Shown here: positions 10,074-18,828 of the stretch, piece by piece
Layout: each line of letters opens with the position of its first letter
Position numbering within the stretch: position 1 is the stretch's first letter
Assembly (NCBI RefSeq): GCF_023074075.1
Contig: NZ_JADPKT010000091.1
Coordinates: forward strand, 62,001-126,000
Source of the DNA: Bradyrhizobium sp. 138
Lineage (GTDB): Bacteria > Pseudomonadota > Alphaproteobacteria > Rhizobiales > Xanthobacteraceae
Length of the DNA: 64,000 nt
Direction: 5' to 3'
Translations under genes and position numbers: made by a program
The notes under the pieces: model-generated
The model's input: only the letters and a program-made list of their open reading frames with translations
The model's database searches: none
What the model was told of the DNA's origin: nothing

Positions 10074-11186
10074 TCAGGCCGCGGCCTGTTCAATCGGCGA
10101 GAAGGGAAGACCAAGACTCTCGGCGACAGCCTTATAGGTTAGTCGGCCCCGATAGACATTCAGGCCTGCGCGCAGATGCGGATTTTCGAGTACAGCTGCA
10201 AATCCTCTACCGGCGAGAGCCAAACCAAAAGGCAGCGTAGCGTTGTTGAGTGCCTGGCTTGAGGTGAGCGGCACAGCTCCCGGCATGTTTGCGACACAAT
10301 AGTGGATAACGCCATCCACCTCATAGGTTGGATCGGCATGTGTCGTTGCACGCGATGTCTCGAAACATCCGCCCTGATCGATCGCTACGTCCACGATCAC
10401 GGAGCGTTTGCGCATCGAACTCAACATACCGCGGCTGACCAGTTTCGGCGCGCTCGCGCCAGGAACGAGGACGGCACCAATGACAACATCCGCCGCGAAT
10501 ACCTCTTCTTCAACGGCGTCAATCGTCGAGAATCTGGTACGTACTCGCCCTTCGAACAGTTCATCCAGTTCGCGAAGCCTGGTAATCGAACGGTCGAGGA
10601 TCGTGACCTCAGCACCCAAGCCTGCCGCCATGCGTGCAGCGTGAGTGCCGACAACGCCCCCGCCGATCACCACAATGCGAGCGGGTGGCACGCCCGGTAC
10701 CCCGCCAATCAGCAGTCCCCGTCCACCCGCGTACCGCTTCAGCGCCGCACCCGCGGCTTCAATCGCAAGTCTTCCCGCAACCTCGCTCATAGGGGCAAGC
10801 AGTGGAAGGCCACCGTGCGCGTCGGTCACAGTTTCATAGGCAATTGCGGTGCAGCCAGAGTTCATGAGGCCCTTCGCCTGGTCCGGATCCGGAGCCAAAT
10901 GCAGATAAGTGAAGAGGATCTGGTTTTCTCGAAGCTGCGTCCATTCGGAGGGCTGTGGCTCTTTGACTTTCACGATCATTTCGCTCGACGCGAATACCTC
11001 GCGAGCAGAGGTCGCAATCGTCGCGCCAGCTTTGCGGTAGTTATCATCTGTCGCGCCAATCCCGGCGCCAGCGTTGCTCTCGACCAATACGCTGTGGCCA
11101 GCTGCAACGTATTCGCGGACGGCCCCAGGCGTCAGGCCGACGCGGTATTCGTGCGTCTTGATTTCCTTGGGAACACCGACCTTCAT
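10074..11186 (-). CDS. ald: Alanine dehydrogenase
   Basis: Ald reversibly converts pyruvate, ammonium and NADH to L-alanine. The protein is full length (about 370 residues) and begins MKVGVPKEIKTHEYRVG. A start at 11186 rather than two codons upstream puts the catalytic lysine of VKVKEPQ at residue 75 and the histidine of YLHLAP at 96, the family numbering. The NAD fold IVVIGGGVVGTHAARMAAG lies near residue 170 and the late acid motif DVAIDQGG near 270. No frameshift or stop is seen, which stands out between pseudogenes. In bacteroids the enzyme can route fixed nitrogen to alanine; a symbiotic role here is inference. Confidence 0.95.
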   Translation of the reverse strand: MKVGVPKEIKTHEYRVGLTPGAVREYVAAGHSVLVESNAGAGIGATDDNYRKAGATIATSAREVFASSEMIVKVKEPQPSEWTQLRENQILFTYLHLAPDPDQAKGLMNSGCTAIAYETVTDAHGGLPLLAPMSEVAGRLAIEAAGAALKRYAGGRGLLIGGVPGVPPARIVVIGGGVVGTHAARMAAGLGAEVTILDRSITRLRELDELFEGRVRTRFSTIDAVEEEVFAADVVIGAVLVPGASAPKLVSRGMLSSMRKRSVIVDVAIDQGGCFETSRATTHADPTYEVDGVIHYCVANMPGAVPLTSSQALNNATLPFGLALAGRGFAAVLENPHLRAGLNVYRGRLTYKAVAESLGLPFSPIEQAAA

Positions 11187-11561
11187 TTGCAATCTCCTTG
11201 GTGAGCAGTTCGTTGTAATCGGAAGAGCGGTACAAACCTGCGAAGCGAGAAGCTAAATAGCGCAGTAATCCGGCGATCTTCCCCGCCTGCTTGCAGGATT
11301 TCGAACAGACGACCGAAAACCGTCGAGTTGGCGGGGATGCTACCACAGGGTGGCAAGACCTGATGCGGCCCCAGCAGCCCAAACCAGGCACTCGTGATCA
11401 GGATTGATCTACGCCGGACTGGATCGACTTCTTCGTTGTTTTGCCTCATTCGCAACGATGCTCGATTCGCTAGGAGCATGTTGTTTTTGACCGGAATCGG
11501 GATTCCCAGCGGGAACGATTTCTGATTCAACCTCCATGCTGGAGGGCGGAGGCCAGCATGG
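11187..11561. other. Intergenic region upstream of ald
   Basis: No conserved frame lies here. I looked on the ald strand for a -24/-12 promoter and found none with correct GG-N10-GC spacing. A regulator gene of the Lrp type often sits opposite ald, but none is visible. Confidence 0.4.
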
Positions 11562-12480
11562 ATGACGCGACCCTATTCGGAAGACATCCGGGAACGGGCT
11601 CTAGCGCGAGCTGACGCAGGGGAAACGGTTCGTTCTATTGCCGAGGCGCTCCAGATCAGCCCCTCCTGCGTGACGAAGTGGAAGAACCTTAGGCGTGATA
11701 CCGGAGGCCTGGCGCCCGGCCAGATCGGCGGCCACAAGAAGCGGGTTCTGTCGGATGCCAACGCCGACTAGCTGCGCAAACGCATTCGCTCGGGGCCATT
11801 CACCTTGCGCAAGCTGACGCAGGAGCTGGCCGCACGGGTGATCAAGACAGACGTGCGGGCGGTGTGGACTTTTGTTCACGCCGAGGGGCTCAGCTTCAAA
11901 AAAACGCTTCTACCAGCCGAGCAGGATCGCCCAGACGTCGCACGTAAGCGGACCCGCTGGAAAGCGCATCAAGGCAGGATCGACATTGCGCGGTTGGTGT
12001 TTATCGACGAGACGTGGATCAAAACCAATATGGCACCGCTGCGCGGCTGGGGGCCTTGTGGGCAGCGCCTCCAAGCCTCTGCACCTTTCGGCCATGGGAA
12101 GATCATGACCTTCATCGCGGCGCTGCGTCACGATCGGATCAGCGCGCCTTGGGTGATCGATGGTCCCATCAATGGTGAGCTCTTCACCCTGTACGTCGAG
12201 AACTCGCGCCGGGCGAGATCGTCATCCTCGACAATCTTGGCAGCCACAAGGGCAAAGCGGCTCGCCAAGCCATCCGCGCCAGAGGCGCCCACCGTATCTT
12301 CTTGCCGCCCTACAGCCCTGACCTCAACCCGATCGAGCGGGTCTTCGCCAAACTCAAACACCTCATGCGAGCCGCAGAGCCTCGTGACGTGGAGGCAACC
12401 TGGCGGAAGGTTGGTGAACTCCTCGATCTCTTCTCCGAGGAGGAGTGCACCAACTACTTCAGAAACTCAGGCTATGTTTT
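11562..12480 (+). mobile_element. IS630-family transposase, disrupted
   Basis: The protein starts MTRPYSEDIRERALAR with an N-terminal HTH, SIAEALQISPSCVTKWK. The DDE residues can be placed: VFIDETWIKTNM (first D), VILDNLGSHKGK (second D) and NPIERVFAKLKH (E). A TAG stop at 11769 replaces the tryptophan expected after LSDANAD, and a frameshift near 12215 splits the catalytic domain, so the transposase is dead. I could not define the terminal inverted repeats. The element lies just upstream of the traR remnant. Confidence 0.85.
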
Positions 12481-12547
12481 TCCGTGTAAATACAGCATGC
12501 TTCTAACACGAGTAGCGCTTGCGAGGAGGCCCGCGGGTTCATCAAAG

Positions 12548-13230
12548 ATGGATCGGGTTTTTCAAAGGTTTGCTGAACGATTGACCGAAAGCAACGCATC
12601 AAGACGCAGCTCAGCAGAGCATGGCTGAGGTCGCCGCTGCGCTCAAACTGTCGTGCTTCGCATATATCGCTCTTCCCGTGAGCCGGGCAGTGCTCCCAAC
12701 GTGATCTCGACATATCCCCTCCTGGACCGCCGTCTATCTGCAGCGTGGCTACGAATCCGTCGATCCGGGGTGCGTCGGGCAATGCGCCAGCCTAAGCCCT
12801 TCCGATGGGGGCTTGGATTTGAAGCGCGAAATCGGTCGGAGTCCGAACGCGCTTTGTTCGAAGAAATCCACGATGACAAGGGCGTAATCGCCACGCTGAG
12901 CTTTGCAAGTGACGAGCGTCGAACTGGTTTCGAGCGCGCGCTTGTCGAGCACGCCTAGAGCCTGCGATTAGTCGCAAACGCTTTTACATGAGCATGCAAA
13001 ACGCTTCTGGACGATTGATCGCATGATCGGCGGCGTGGTGCTGTCTCCTCGCGAGTGCCAGTGTCTCGAATGCTCCGCGCGCGGTAAATCGGCTAGGGAG
13101 ATCGGGATCATTCTCGGCATCGCAGAGCAACCGCGGGATTTCACCTGGACAACGCCCGTGCGAAGCTGGTGTCAGCTCGCTTCGTCAAGCGATCGTGCGG
13201 TTCACCGAATCAAAATCTCGAAAATGAAAC
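12548..13230 (+). pseudogene. traR: traR-like LuxR-family quorum-sensing regulator, frameshifted
   Basis: The start MDRVFQRFAERLTESN leads into an autoinducer-binding domain: AAALKLSCFAYIALP, AVYLQRGYESVDPG, then in another frame FRWGLGFEARNRSESERALF. About 15-20 residues appear deleted before SFASDERRTGFERALVEHA. The C-terminal LuxR helix-turn-helix follows as VVLSPRECQCLE, RGKSAREIGIILGIA and, after another shift, FHLDNARAKL. TraR proteins activate transfer genes when bound to acyl-homoserine lactone. At least four lesions exclude function. It lies next to traI, as in other rhizobial elements. Confidence 0.8.
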
Positions 13231-13319
13231 ACCGGCCTTCCATAAACACCTGTGGAACTGCACAGGATGCGCTTGCCTAGGCCTTCTGCTTAGTTGCCGA
13301 AACGAAGCAGGGGGCAAAA

Positions 13320-13890
13320 ATGATGCAGCTCATCACGCCGGAGTACATGGAAGTCGACAAGTTTGACGTCCTTGAGCGGTGGATCTACTGAACCGCTCGG
13401 GAGCCGGACGTATTCAAGGTTGCGTCCGGCTTTTGCCTTCGACCGGTCCAACCATGCTGGGGACATCTTCCCGATCCTGCTGGACGGCCAGCCGGCGCCA
13501 CGAAGCGATCGGATCTGGGGGAGCAGCCGATTCGCGCTCGATGTTCCCGCGGATGCGCCGAAGGCGAGCGGCGGACTTGCTGCTGCCAGTTACGAGCTGT
13601 TTGCGGGCATAATTGAATTCGGCCTTTCCATTGAATTGATCGAAATCGTCGCTGTGACCGACGCCCGCATGGAGCGCATTCTTCGCCGGGCCGGATGGCC
13701 CCTTGGCAGGGTGGGAAAACACGGGGAATTCGTCCCACGATCTCGCCGAGATGCACCGGCTGCGCTACCGCGTTTTCAAGCAACGCCTGGATTGGACCGT
13801 CGAGGTCAGCGGCAACACCTATGTCGGACTCGAGCACGAGGCTTATTCCTGTCTTCATGCTGATCAGCCTTTTGATGATGCCGTGACTGA
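13320..13890 (+). pseudogene. traI: traI-like acyl-homoserine-lactone synthase, shuffled and frameshifted
   Basis: LuxI-family residues are recognisable but out of order. The usual sequence is R..VF..RL.W, then E.D..D, then a CVRLLP segment, then WESSRF. Here EVDKFD (about 13350) and RIQGCVRLLPSTGPTM (about 13405) come first, then IWGSSRFALDVPADAP (about 13530) and MERILRRAGWPL (about 13675). The N-terminal block MHRLRYRVFKQRLDW appears only at 13750-13800, after the C-terminal region. The catalytic glutamate of WESSRF is glycine. Frameshifts occur near 13375 and 13460. A Shine-Dalgarno-like GGGGG precedes the start at 13320. It is a dead gene with an unusual internal rearrangement. Confidence 0.8.
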
Positions 13891-14027
13891 CGAGTAACAT
13901 CAGGAATTCCTGCAGGGCCGGGTCTCATTGCCGGCGTGCCGATAGGCAGAAAACTCGAATCGGTTCGCACCCGCGCCATTGCGCAGCTCTCGGTAGACAA
14001 GGTCCGCCAAATTCGCCTCTCCGAGCG

Positions 14028-14270
14028 CTATTCCTCGCCTTCGATCGGTCGCTGACGCGCGCGGCGCGCTTTCCGGAAGCTCCTGTCGGCCGCCATGAAC
14101 CGGGCCAGCATGGGCGCGATAAGCTTGGCCGGATCTCCGATCGGCTGAGCGGTCTCCTGTGCAAGGATCTGGGCATATGCCACGAGATCCCTGTGCACGC
14201 TCGCGGGCAGTTCATGCGTAATCTTGATCGGCTTGTCGTCTTCGATTGCTCCGAGCTTAAGCTTTGCCAT
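14028..14270 (-). CDS. DUF2274 protein of the trb operon
   Basis: This 80-residue protein starts MAKLKLGAIEDDKPIKITHE, contains LPASVHRDLVAYAQILA and ends with a basic tail. Small DUF2274 proteins regularly follow trbI in Rhizobiales ICEs; their function is unknown. The N-terminal KPIKITHELPASVHRDL segment resembles a ribbon-helix-helix DNA-binding fold, so a regulatory role is possible (inference). It starts five bases after the trbI stop and is the last gene of the trb operon. Confidence 0.85.
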   Translation of the reverse strand: MAKLKLGAIEDDKPIKITHELPASVHRDLVAYAQILAQETAQPIGDPAKLIAPMLARFMAADRSFRKARRARQRPIEGEE

Positions 14271-14275
14271 CGTCC

Positions 14276-15481
14276 TCAACCTCTATACGGTTCGAGCATC
14301 AGGTCACGGTTGACGATCACCCGCACCGGAAATCCCTGACGGATCGTCAAAGTCGGCTGTATGTTGAGATTGCGGCGGACAACCTGCTGGCCTGTTTGAT
14401 TGATCGAATCCCCAGCTCCACGGCGGAGGGCGGCAATGAGATCGTTGTTGGTATTGCCGTTATCCGCCCCGGAATTCACCTCCGTGCCGACGGAAAGCAG
14501 CGTCGAAAGAGCGGCCGCCCCCAACAGTTCCTTCCAATGATTGTCGACCTCGTCCTCAAGACCAGAGAAGCCTGCCGCATCTGCACCGGGCTGCCGTTCC
14601 AGAACAATCGACCTCCCATTCGGCATGATAAGGCGCGTCCAGACCAGGAGCACGCGCGACTGCCCAAATGCGACCTGGCTATCGTAGCTCCCGATCAGCC
14701 TTGCTCCCTGGGGGATAAGGCGAGCTCGCCCGGTAGGAGAATCGTACACCGATTCTGTGACTTGCGCCGTGATCTGGCCAGGCAGGTCGGAGCGGATTCC
14801 TGTGATGAGAGCGGCCGGAATGACCGTTCCGGCCTGAACGACAAAAGGCGAAGCCGGCCTCACAAGGCGATCGGAGCTTGTCGTCCGACGATCGACCGTT
14901 GCACTGACGAACGCAAGCTTTCGGTCTTGGCCATTCTGAGCAAATGCTTCGTCGGATGATGGCACGCCGCTCGAACGGGCTTCGCTCGATGAAGTGGCGG
15001 GGGCTTGTGGCCGGACATTGGTGCTGGCAAATACCTTGCTGGTCCGTGCCGCCTCGCTCTCCTGATTGACACGCTGCTGTTCGGCATCAATACCGAGCGA
15101 GCTGGATGTCGAAGAGCCCTGTGCTGCGACGATCGGCCGACCGAGATCACCGGGCAAAGGCGGCCCCAGGCGCGGCACGTCCTTCGGGATCTCGGTGTAA
15201 TCCTTCGGTAAGGTCGCGAGCTGATCGGCGACGTTATGGTGGTCAGTCGCGTAAAGCTCCTCGGGTGCTGAAGTACCTGACCGTTTCTCGTGCAGCGCCC
15301 AGAGCACCGCGCCAGTGATCAGCGCGAGCACAAGGGCGCTGCCGCCGATAAGGACTTTCCGCGAGAGGCGCGCAACTTTTGGCCGATCCGGCCGGAGCCG
15401 CAGGGTTTCGGCAATCTCTTCCGGCGGCTTGCCGCGAGGCGCTTCCTTTGGTGTATCGATCGCCTGGTCCGTATCGTTCAA
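14276..15481 (-). CDS. trbI: TrbI, VirB10-like conjugal channel protein
   Basis: TrbI spans both membranes and links the inner-membrane energy machinery to the outer-membrane pore. The 401-residue protein has a short cytoplasmic N-terminus, one transmembrane helix at about 40-65 (VLIGGSALVLALITGAVLWA), a proline-rich periplasmic linker and a C-terminal VirB10 domain with GTVIPAALITGIRSDLPG and ARLIGSYDSQVAFGQSRVLL. Full length and uninterrupted. Its start overlaps the trbG stop by four bases (ATGA), showing translational coupling. Confidence 0.95.
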   Translation of the reverse strand: MNDTDQAIDTPKEAPRGKPPEEIAETLRLRPDRPKVARLSRKVLIGGSALVLALITGAVLWALHEKRSGTSAPEELYATDHHNVADQLATLPKDYTEIPKDVPRLGPPLPGDLGRPIVAAQGSSTSSSLGIDAEQQRVNQESEAARTSKVFASTNVRPQAPATSSSEARSSGVPSSDEAFAQNGQDRKLAFVSATVDRRTTSSDRLVRPASPFVVQAGTVIPAALITGIRSDLPGQITAQVTESVYDSPTGRARLIPQGARLIGSYDSQVAFGQSRVLLVWTRLIMPNGRSIVLERQPGADAAGFSGLEDEVDNHWKELLGAAALSTLLSVGTEVNSGADNGNTNNDLIAALRRGAGDSINQTGQQVVRRNLNIQPTLTIRQGFPVRVIVNRDLMLEPYRG

Positions 15482-16452
15482 AGCGACCTCCCGTCGGTTC
15501 GCACGATCCTGACCTTCTGCTGGTGCTCCTCGCCCAGCCTCAGTTCCGCGGCCGCGAACAGCCGGTCAACAATTAGCACATTTCCGTAAGCGCGGTAGTT
15601 GACGATCTCGGTTTTGCCGTCGGGCCCGATCACGAAGAGCGGCGGCATCTCGCCCTGACTGACGCCGGGGGAGAATTCAATGTAGGTTTTTCGGCCGTCA
15701 TCATAAGCGTTGACGGGACGCCAAGGCGGGCTGTCGCCCTCGATGGCGTAGCGGTAGCGGCGCGCCGGCAGGTCCGGAATAAAGGGTGCCGGCGGTAAAG
15801 CTCGAGCTCGCCCGCCAGGATCCGGCGGATAGAACCAGGCGACCGAGGGCATATAGGGCTTTTCGTTGGCGCGAAGCTCGATCAGGTAAGTACGGCGATC
15901 AGTATTGACGACGAGGTTGGTCTCGATCGAGGGACGGGTGGGCTTGACCATGATGTGAACGCGGCGGGCGACGCCGCTGCCACTCTCGGTGTCGCCGACC
16001 ACCCAGCGGACGGTATCGCCTGCGGCGAGCGGTCCTGAGCCGATCAGCTGCTCACCGGGCTCGAGCGCAATGTCCGTAATTTGCCCCGGCGCGGCATAGA
16101 TCTGGTAGAGCGCGCCCGGACTATAGGAAAACACTTGCACCGCATTGTAGTAGCCGGCTTTGCGAGGCTGCACGCGTGCAGCGTCATTTGCGGTTTCGAT
16201 GCGCTCGACAGGCTCCTGGGCCTCTGCGCTCTTGCCGCCTCGTGCAGCCTTCCAGGTCGGTGGCACATGTAGCGGTCGCGGGCGATCATCGGCAAGCGCC
16301 GGCAAGTCCGGTGCCGGCGGGAGCTCGTTGTCGTAGCTGATTTGCGGCGGCCTGAAGGTCGTGCAGCCGCCGAGCGTCGAGACACAGACCAGAAGAGCCA
16401 GAGGCAAGCACGGCCGCGCTTTTCGTGACACAAAAACAAGACCTGACGGCAT
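15478..16452 (-). CDS. trbG: TrbG, VirB9-like outer-membrane channel lipoprotein
   Basis: TrbG is the VirB9-type component of the outer-membrane core complex. I place the start at 16452 because this gives a lipoprotein signal, PLALLVCVSTLGGC, with an LGGC lipobox at about residue 26; the longer reading frame upstream overlaps trbF. The mature part carries ALYQIYAAPGQITDIALEPG, ETNLVVNTDRRTYLIEL and FVIGPDGKTEIVNYRAYGN, typical of the family, and is about 324 residues. It begins two bases after the trbF stop. Confidence 0.93.
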   Translation of the reverse strand: MPSGLVFVSRKARPCLPLALLVCVSTLGGCTTFRPPQISYDNELPPAPDLPALADDRPRPLHVPPTWKAARGGKSAEAQEPVERIETANDAARVQPRKAGYYNAVQVFSYSPGALYQIYAAPGQITDIALEPGEQLIGSGPLAAGDTVRWVVGDTESGSGVARRVHIMVKPTRPSIETNLVVNTDRRTYLIELRANEKPYMPSVAWFYPPDPGGRARALPPAPFIPDLPARRYRYAIEGDSPPWRPVNAYDDGRKTYIEFSPGVSQGEMPPLFVIGPDGKTEIVNYRAYGNVLIVDRLFAAAELRLGEEHQQKVRIVRTDGRSL

Positions 16453-16453
16453 G

Positions 16454-17134
16454 TTAGCCGAGCTCCTTTGACCAGTTGATAGCGTTGACGTAGATGCCAA
16501 GGGGATTTTTGCGTAGGCGATCCAGATCGCGAGGCATTTCCACGACGATGGTAAGGATGGCAGTCCACCGTTCCGTTGCGGCAAGTTGACCGTTATCGTA
16601 GCGGCGCTCGATCCAGGCGAGGCGAAAGCTCTCAGGCGAGGCTCGGATAACGCTCGAGACCTCGATCGCGATTTGAGACTTTCCGAGCTTGGCGAAGGGG
16701 TCGTTGTTGCGGGCATAGTCGTTGAGCGCGGCGGCGCCGCGATCGGTCGTGAAGTCGTAGGCACGCAGCCAGTTCTCGCGGAGGACAATCGCGTCCATCG
16801 GCAAACCGCGGACGTGCTCGATGAAGCGCGCCAGGTGAAACGCTATTTGCGGGTCCGTCGGCTGGTAGGCAGCATTTGCAGGGGCAAGTGCTTTCGCTTC
16901 ACCCAATTGATCGACCTCAACCACCCAGGGCGTGATCGTGCCATGGGCTGATTGCCAGACCAGAGCTCCAGCAAAGCCCGCGGAGAGGAACAGGCAGCCG
17001 AATGCCATGAGCCGCCAGTTCTTGGCCTGGACTCGTGCTGCACCAATGCGGTCATCCCAGACTTGAGCTGCGCGTTGATAGGGCGTGACCGGCTCCGGCG
17101 TGCGGCCATAGTGAACGGCCGATCGTTTGAACAT
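16454..17134 (-). CDS. trbF: TrbF, VirB8-like mating-pair formation protein
   Basis: TrbF is a bitopic inner-membrane protein that nucleates the transfer channel. The 226-residue sequence starts MFKRSAVHYGRTPEP, has one transmembrane segment at about 43-62 (LMAFGCLFLSAGFAGALVW) and a VirB8-type periplasmic domain with VVEVDQLGEAKAL and IEHVRGLPMDAIVLRENW. It ends NAINWSKELG, the common TrbF ending. Length is normal and no lesions are seen. A gap of about 50 bases separates it from trbL. Confidence 0.95.
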   Translation of the reverse strand: MFKRSAVHYGRTPEPVTPYQRAAQVWDDRIGAARVQAKNWRLMAFGCLFLSAGFAGALVWQSAHGTITPWVVEVDQLGEAKALAPANAAYQPTDPQIAFHLARFIEHVRGLPMDAIVLRENWLRAYDFTTDRGAAALNDYARNNDPFAKLGKSQIAIEVSSVIRASPESFRLAWIERRYDNGQLAATERWTAILTIVVEMPRDLDRLRKNPLGIYVNAINWSKELG

Positions 17135-17185
17135 TTGTCTGACCTCAAGGCATGGTTGGAAATGGATTTTGGAGAGACAGCGAAC

Positions 17186-18418
17186 TCAGCGATTGTCTTG
17201 TGAGAGGTCCACCGATGCGCCGTTCCCGCCGTGATCGCCTGACCGAACCGCGTGCGTGGCCGCTGATGCTCCCTGTTGGATGGTCTGCGCACGCTTCATA
17301 CGCCGAACCCAGGCTGGCGGACTGTCGGGGGCGGCCGAGGAGCCCCCCTCCTCCTGACCGACATGACCAGTCGCTCGTCCAAGGCCGGCTGCGAGCGAAC
17401 GCAAGGGACTTGCCGCGCCTGGCGCGCTCGCCTCGACGCCGGAGCTTCCCGCCCGCAACATGTTCGTCGCGCCACTTGCAATCGCGCTTACACCGCGCAG
17501 CGAGCCCGCAATCGCGCCGGCGGCAAGACCTGCAGCGCCGGCGGCAGCGCCAGCTCCTGCCGCGATCACCCCACCGGCAGCGAGGCCCGTGCCGACGGCG
17601 GTGCCTGCGCCAAGCTGCGGACCTCCGGAGACGATGCCATTGGCGATACCGGGGCCGAAGATGCCAAGGCCCAAGAGGGCGAGCGCGCCCAGGACAAGTG
17701 CCATCGTATTCTCGATGGTCGGCTGGTTGCCGCCAAAGCCGCTCGTGAACTGCGAGAACAAGGTCGACCCGATGCCCACGATGACGGCAAGGACCAGAAC
17801 CTTGACCCCCGATGAGATGACATTGCCCAGCACCCGTTCAGCCGCAAAAGCGGTCTTGCCGAAGAGGCCGAAGGGAATCAGGACGAACCCGGCAAGTGTC
17901 GTCAGCTTGAATTCGATGAGGGTCACGAACAGCTGGATCGCCAGGATAAAGAACGCGAGCAGCACCACGATCCAAGCAAACAGCAGGACCACGATTTGAA
18001 CGAAATTCTCAAAGAAGCTGACATAGCCCATCAGCCCAGAGATGGAGTCCAGGATTGGCCGGCCTGCATCAAGGCCTACCTGCGCAATGCGGCCCGGCCT
18101 TAGGAAATCTGCTGACGAAAGGCTTGTCCCTGAGGCTTTCAGACCTAACCCCGCAAAACTTTCGAAGACGATCCGGGCGAGGTTATTCCAATTGCCAACC
18201 AGGTAAGCAAAGACGCCGACAAACAAGGTTTTCTTGACCAGCCGGGCGATGATGTCCTCGTCCGTTCCGAATGACCAGAACAGGCCAGCCAGGGTGATGT
18301 CGATTGCAGCCAGCGTTGTGGCGACATATCCGACTTCGCCCCCGAGGAGACCGAATCCGGAATCGATGTAGCGGGTGAAAGTTTCTAGAAACTGGTCGAT
18401 GACGCCCGTGCCGCCCAT
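17186..18418 (-). CDS. trbL: TrbL, VirB6-like polytopic membrane protein
   Basis: TrbL forms part of the inner-membrane channel. The 410-residue protein has six or so hydrophobic segments between about 25 and 290, among them VVLLFAWIVVLLAFFILAIQ and ALVLGALALLGLGIFGPGIA. A glycine/alanine-rich stretch (GAGAAAGAAGLAAGAIAG) and a hydrophilic C-terminal tail of about 100 residues follow. This topology and position between trbK and trbF are canonical. The frame is intact and starts close behind the trbK stop. Confidence 0.93.
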   Translation of the reverse strand: MGGTGVIDQFLETFTRYIDSGFGLLGGEVGYVATTLAAIDITLAGLFWSFGTDEDIIARLVKKTLFVGVFAYLVGNWNNLARIVFESFAGLGLKASGTSLSSADFLRPGRIAQVGLDAGRPILDSISGLMGYVSFFENFVQIVVLLFAWIVVLLAFFILAIQLFVTLIEFKLTTLAGFVLIPFGLFGKTAFAAERVLGNVISSGVKVLVLAVIVGIGSTLFSQFTSGFGGNQPTIENTMALVLGALALLGLGIFGPGIANGIVSGGPQLGAGTAVGTGLAAGGVIAAGAGAAAGAAGLAAGAIAGSLRGVSAIASGATNMLRAGSSGVEASAPGAASPLRSLAAGLGRATGHVGQEEGGSSAAPDSPPAWVRRMKRAQTIQQGASAATHAVRSGDHGGNGASVDLSQDNR

Positions 18419-18421
18419 GGC

Positions 18422-18793
18422 TCACTCGCTTTGGCTCGGAATGGAGGAAAAGCCGGACGGGAGGCGACCTTCGTCTTTACGCGGGACTGGAGAGGGGAAT
18501 GGCGCCGCGCCGGTCCGGCTATGCGAACCATCAGTTGACCTGCTTCCGCCTAAGAACTGATTGCGCTGCTCGGCCCAGATCTTCTGGCATTCAAGCAGAG
18601 CGTCTTTCTGCTCGTAGGTGACGATACGGCATTGCTCGAGCTTTGCTGCGGTCAAATCCGATTTTGAGGTTAGAGAGACGGAAGACTGGGTCGCGCTCTC
18701 GTCGGTGCGCAGGCGAATGGCGCAGGCGGCAACCAACAGGACAGCAAGACCAGCTGCTGCCGCGACAGGTAGTCGTTCAAATCGTATTTTCAT
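18422..18793 (-). CDS. trbK: TrbK-like entry-exclusion lipoprotein
   Basis: The 123-residue product starts MKIRFERLPVAAAAGLAVLL and has a lipobox-like VAAC at about residue 25, so it is probably a lipoprotein. The segment LEQCRIVTYEQKDALLECQKIWAEQR is typical of the alternative TrbK family in Rhizobiales trb operons. TrbK blocks redundant conjugation into cells already carrying the element. I take the start at 18793, just behind a tandem repeat that covers the trbJ stop. Confidence 0.85.
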   Translation of the reverse strand: MKIRFERLPVAAAAGLAVLLVAACAIRLRTDESATQSSVSLTSKSDLTAAKLEQCRIVTYEQKDALLECQKIWAEQRNQFLGGSRSTDGSHSRTGAAPFPSPVPRKDEGRLPSGFSSIPSQSE

Positions 18794-18794
18794 G

Positions 18795-18828
18795 ATCAGT
18801 GGAACATCTGCATCAGTGGAACATCTGC
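18795..18828. repeat. Tandem 17-bp duplication across the trbJ-trbK junction
   Basis: The unit ATCAGTGGAACATCTGC occurs twice without spacer (18795-18811 and 18812-18828). One copy encodes the last residues and stop of trbJ; the other fills the space before the trbK start. It looks like a recent slippage or duplication and changes the spacing between the two genes without breaking either. Confidence 0.95.

Noticed and set aside
10302..11204. A 300-codon plus-strand frame opposite alanine dehydrogenase
   Set aside because: Shadow of the intact ald gene.
15478..16788. A 436-codon frame as the trbG gene
   Set aside because: The first 112 codons overlap trbF in another frame and look non-conserved; the start at 16452 gives a proper lipoprotein signal.
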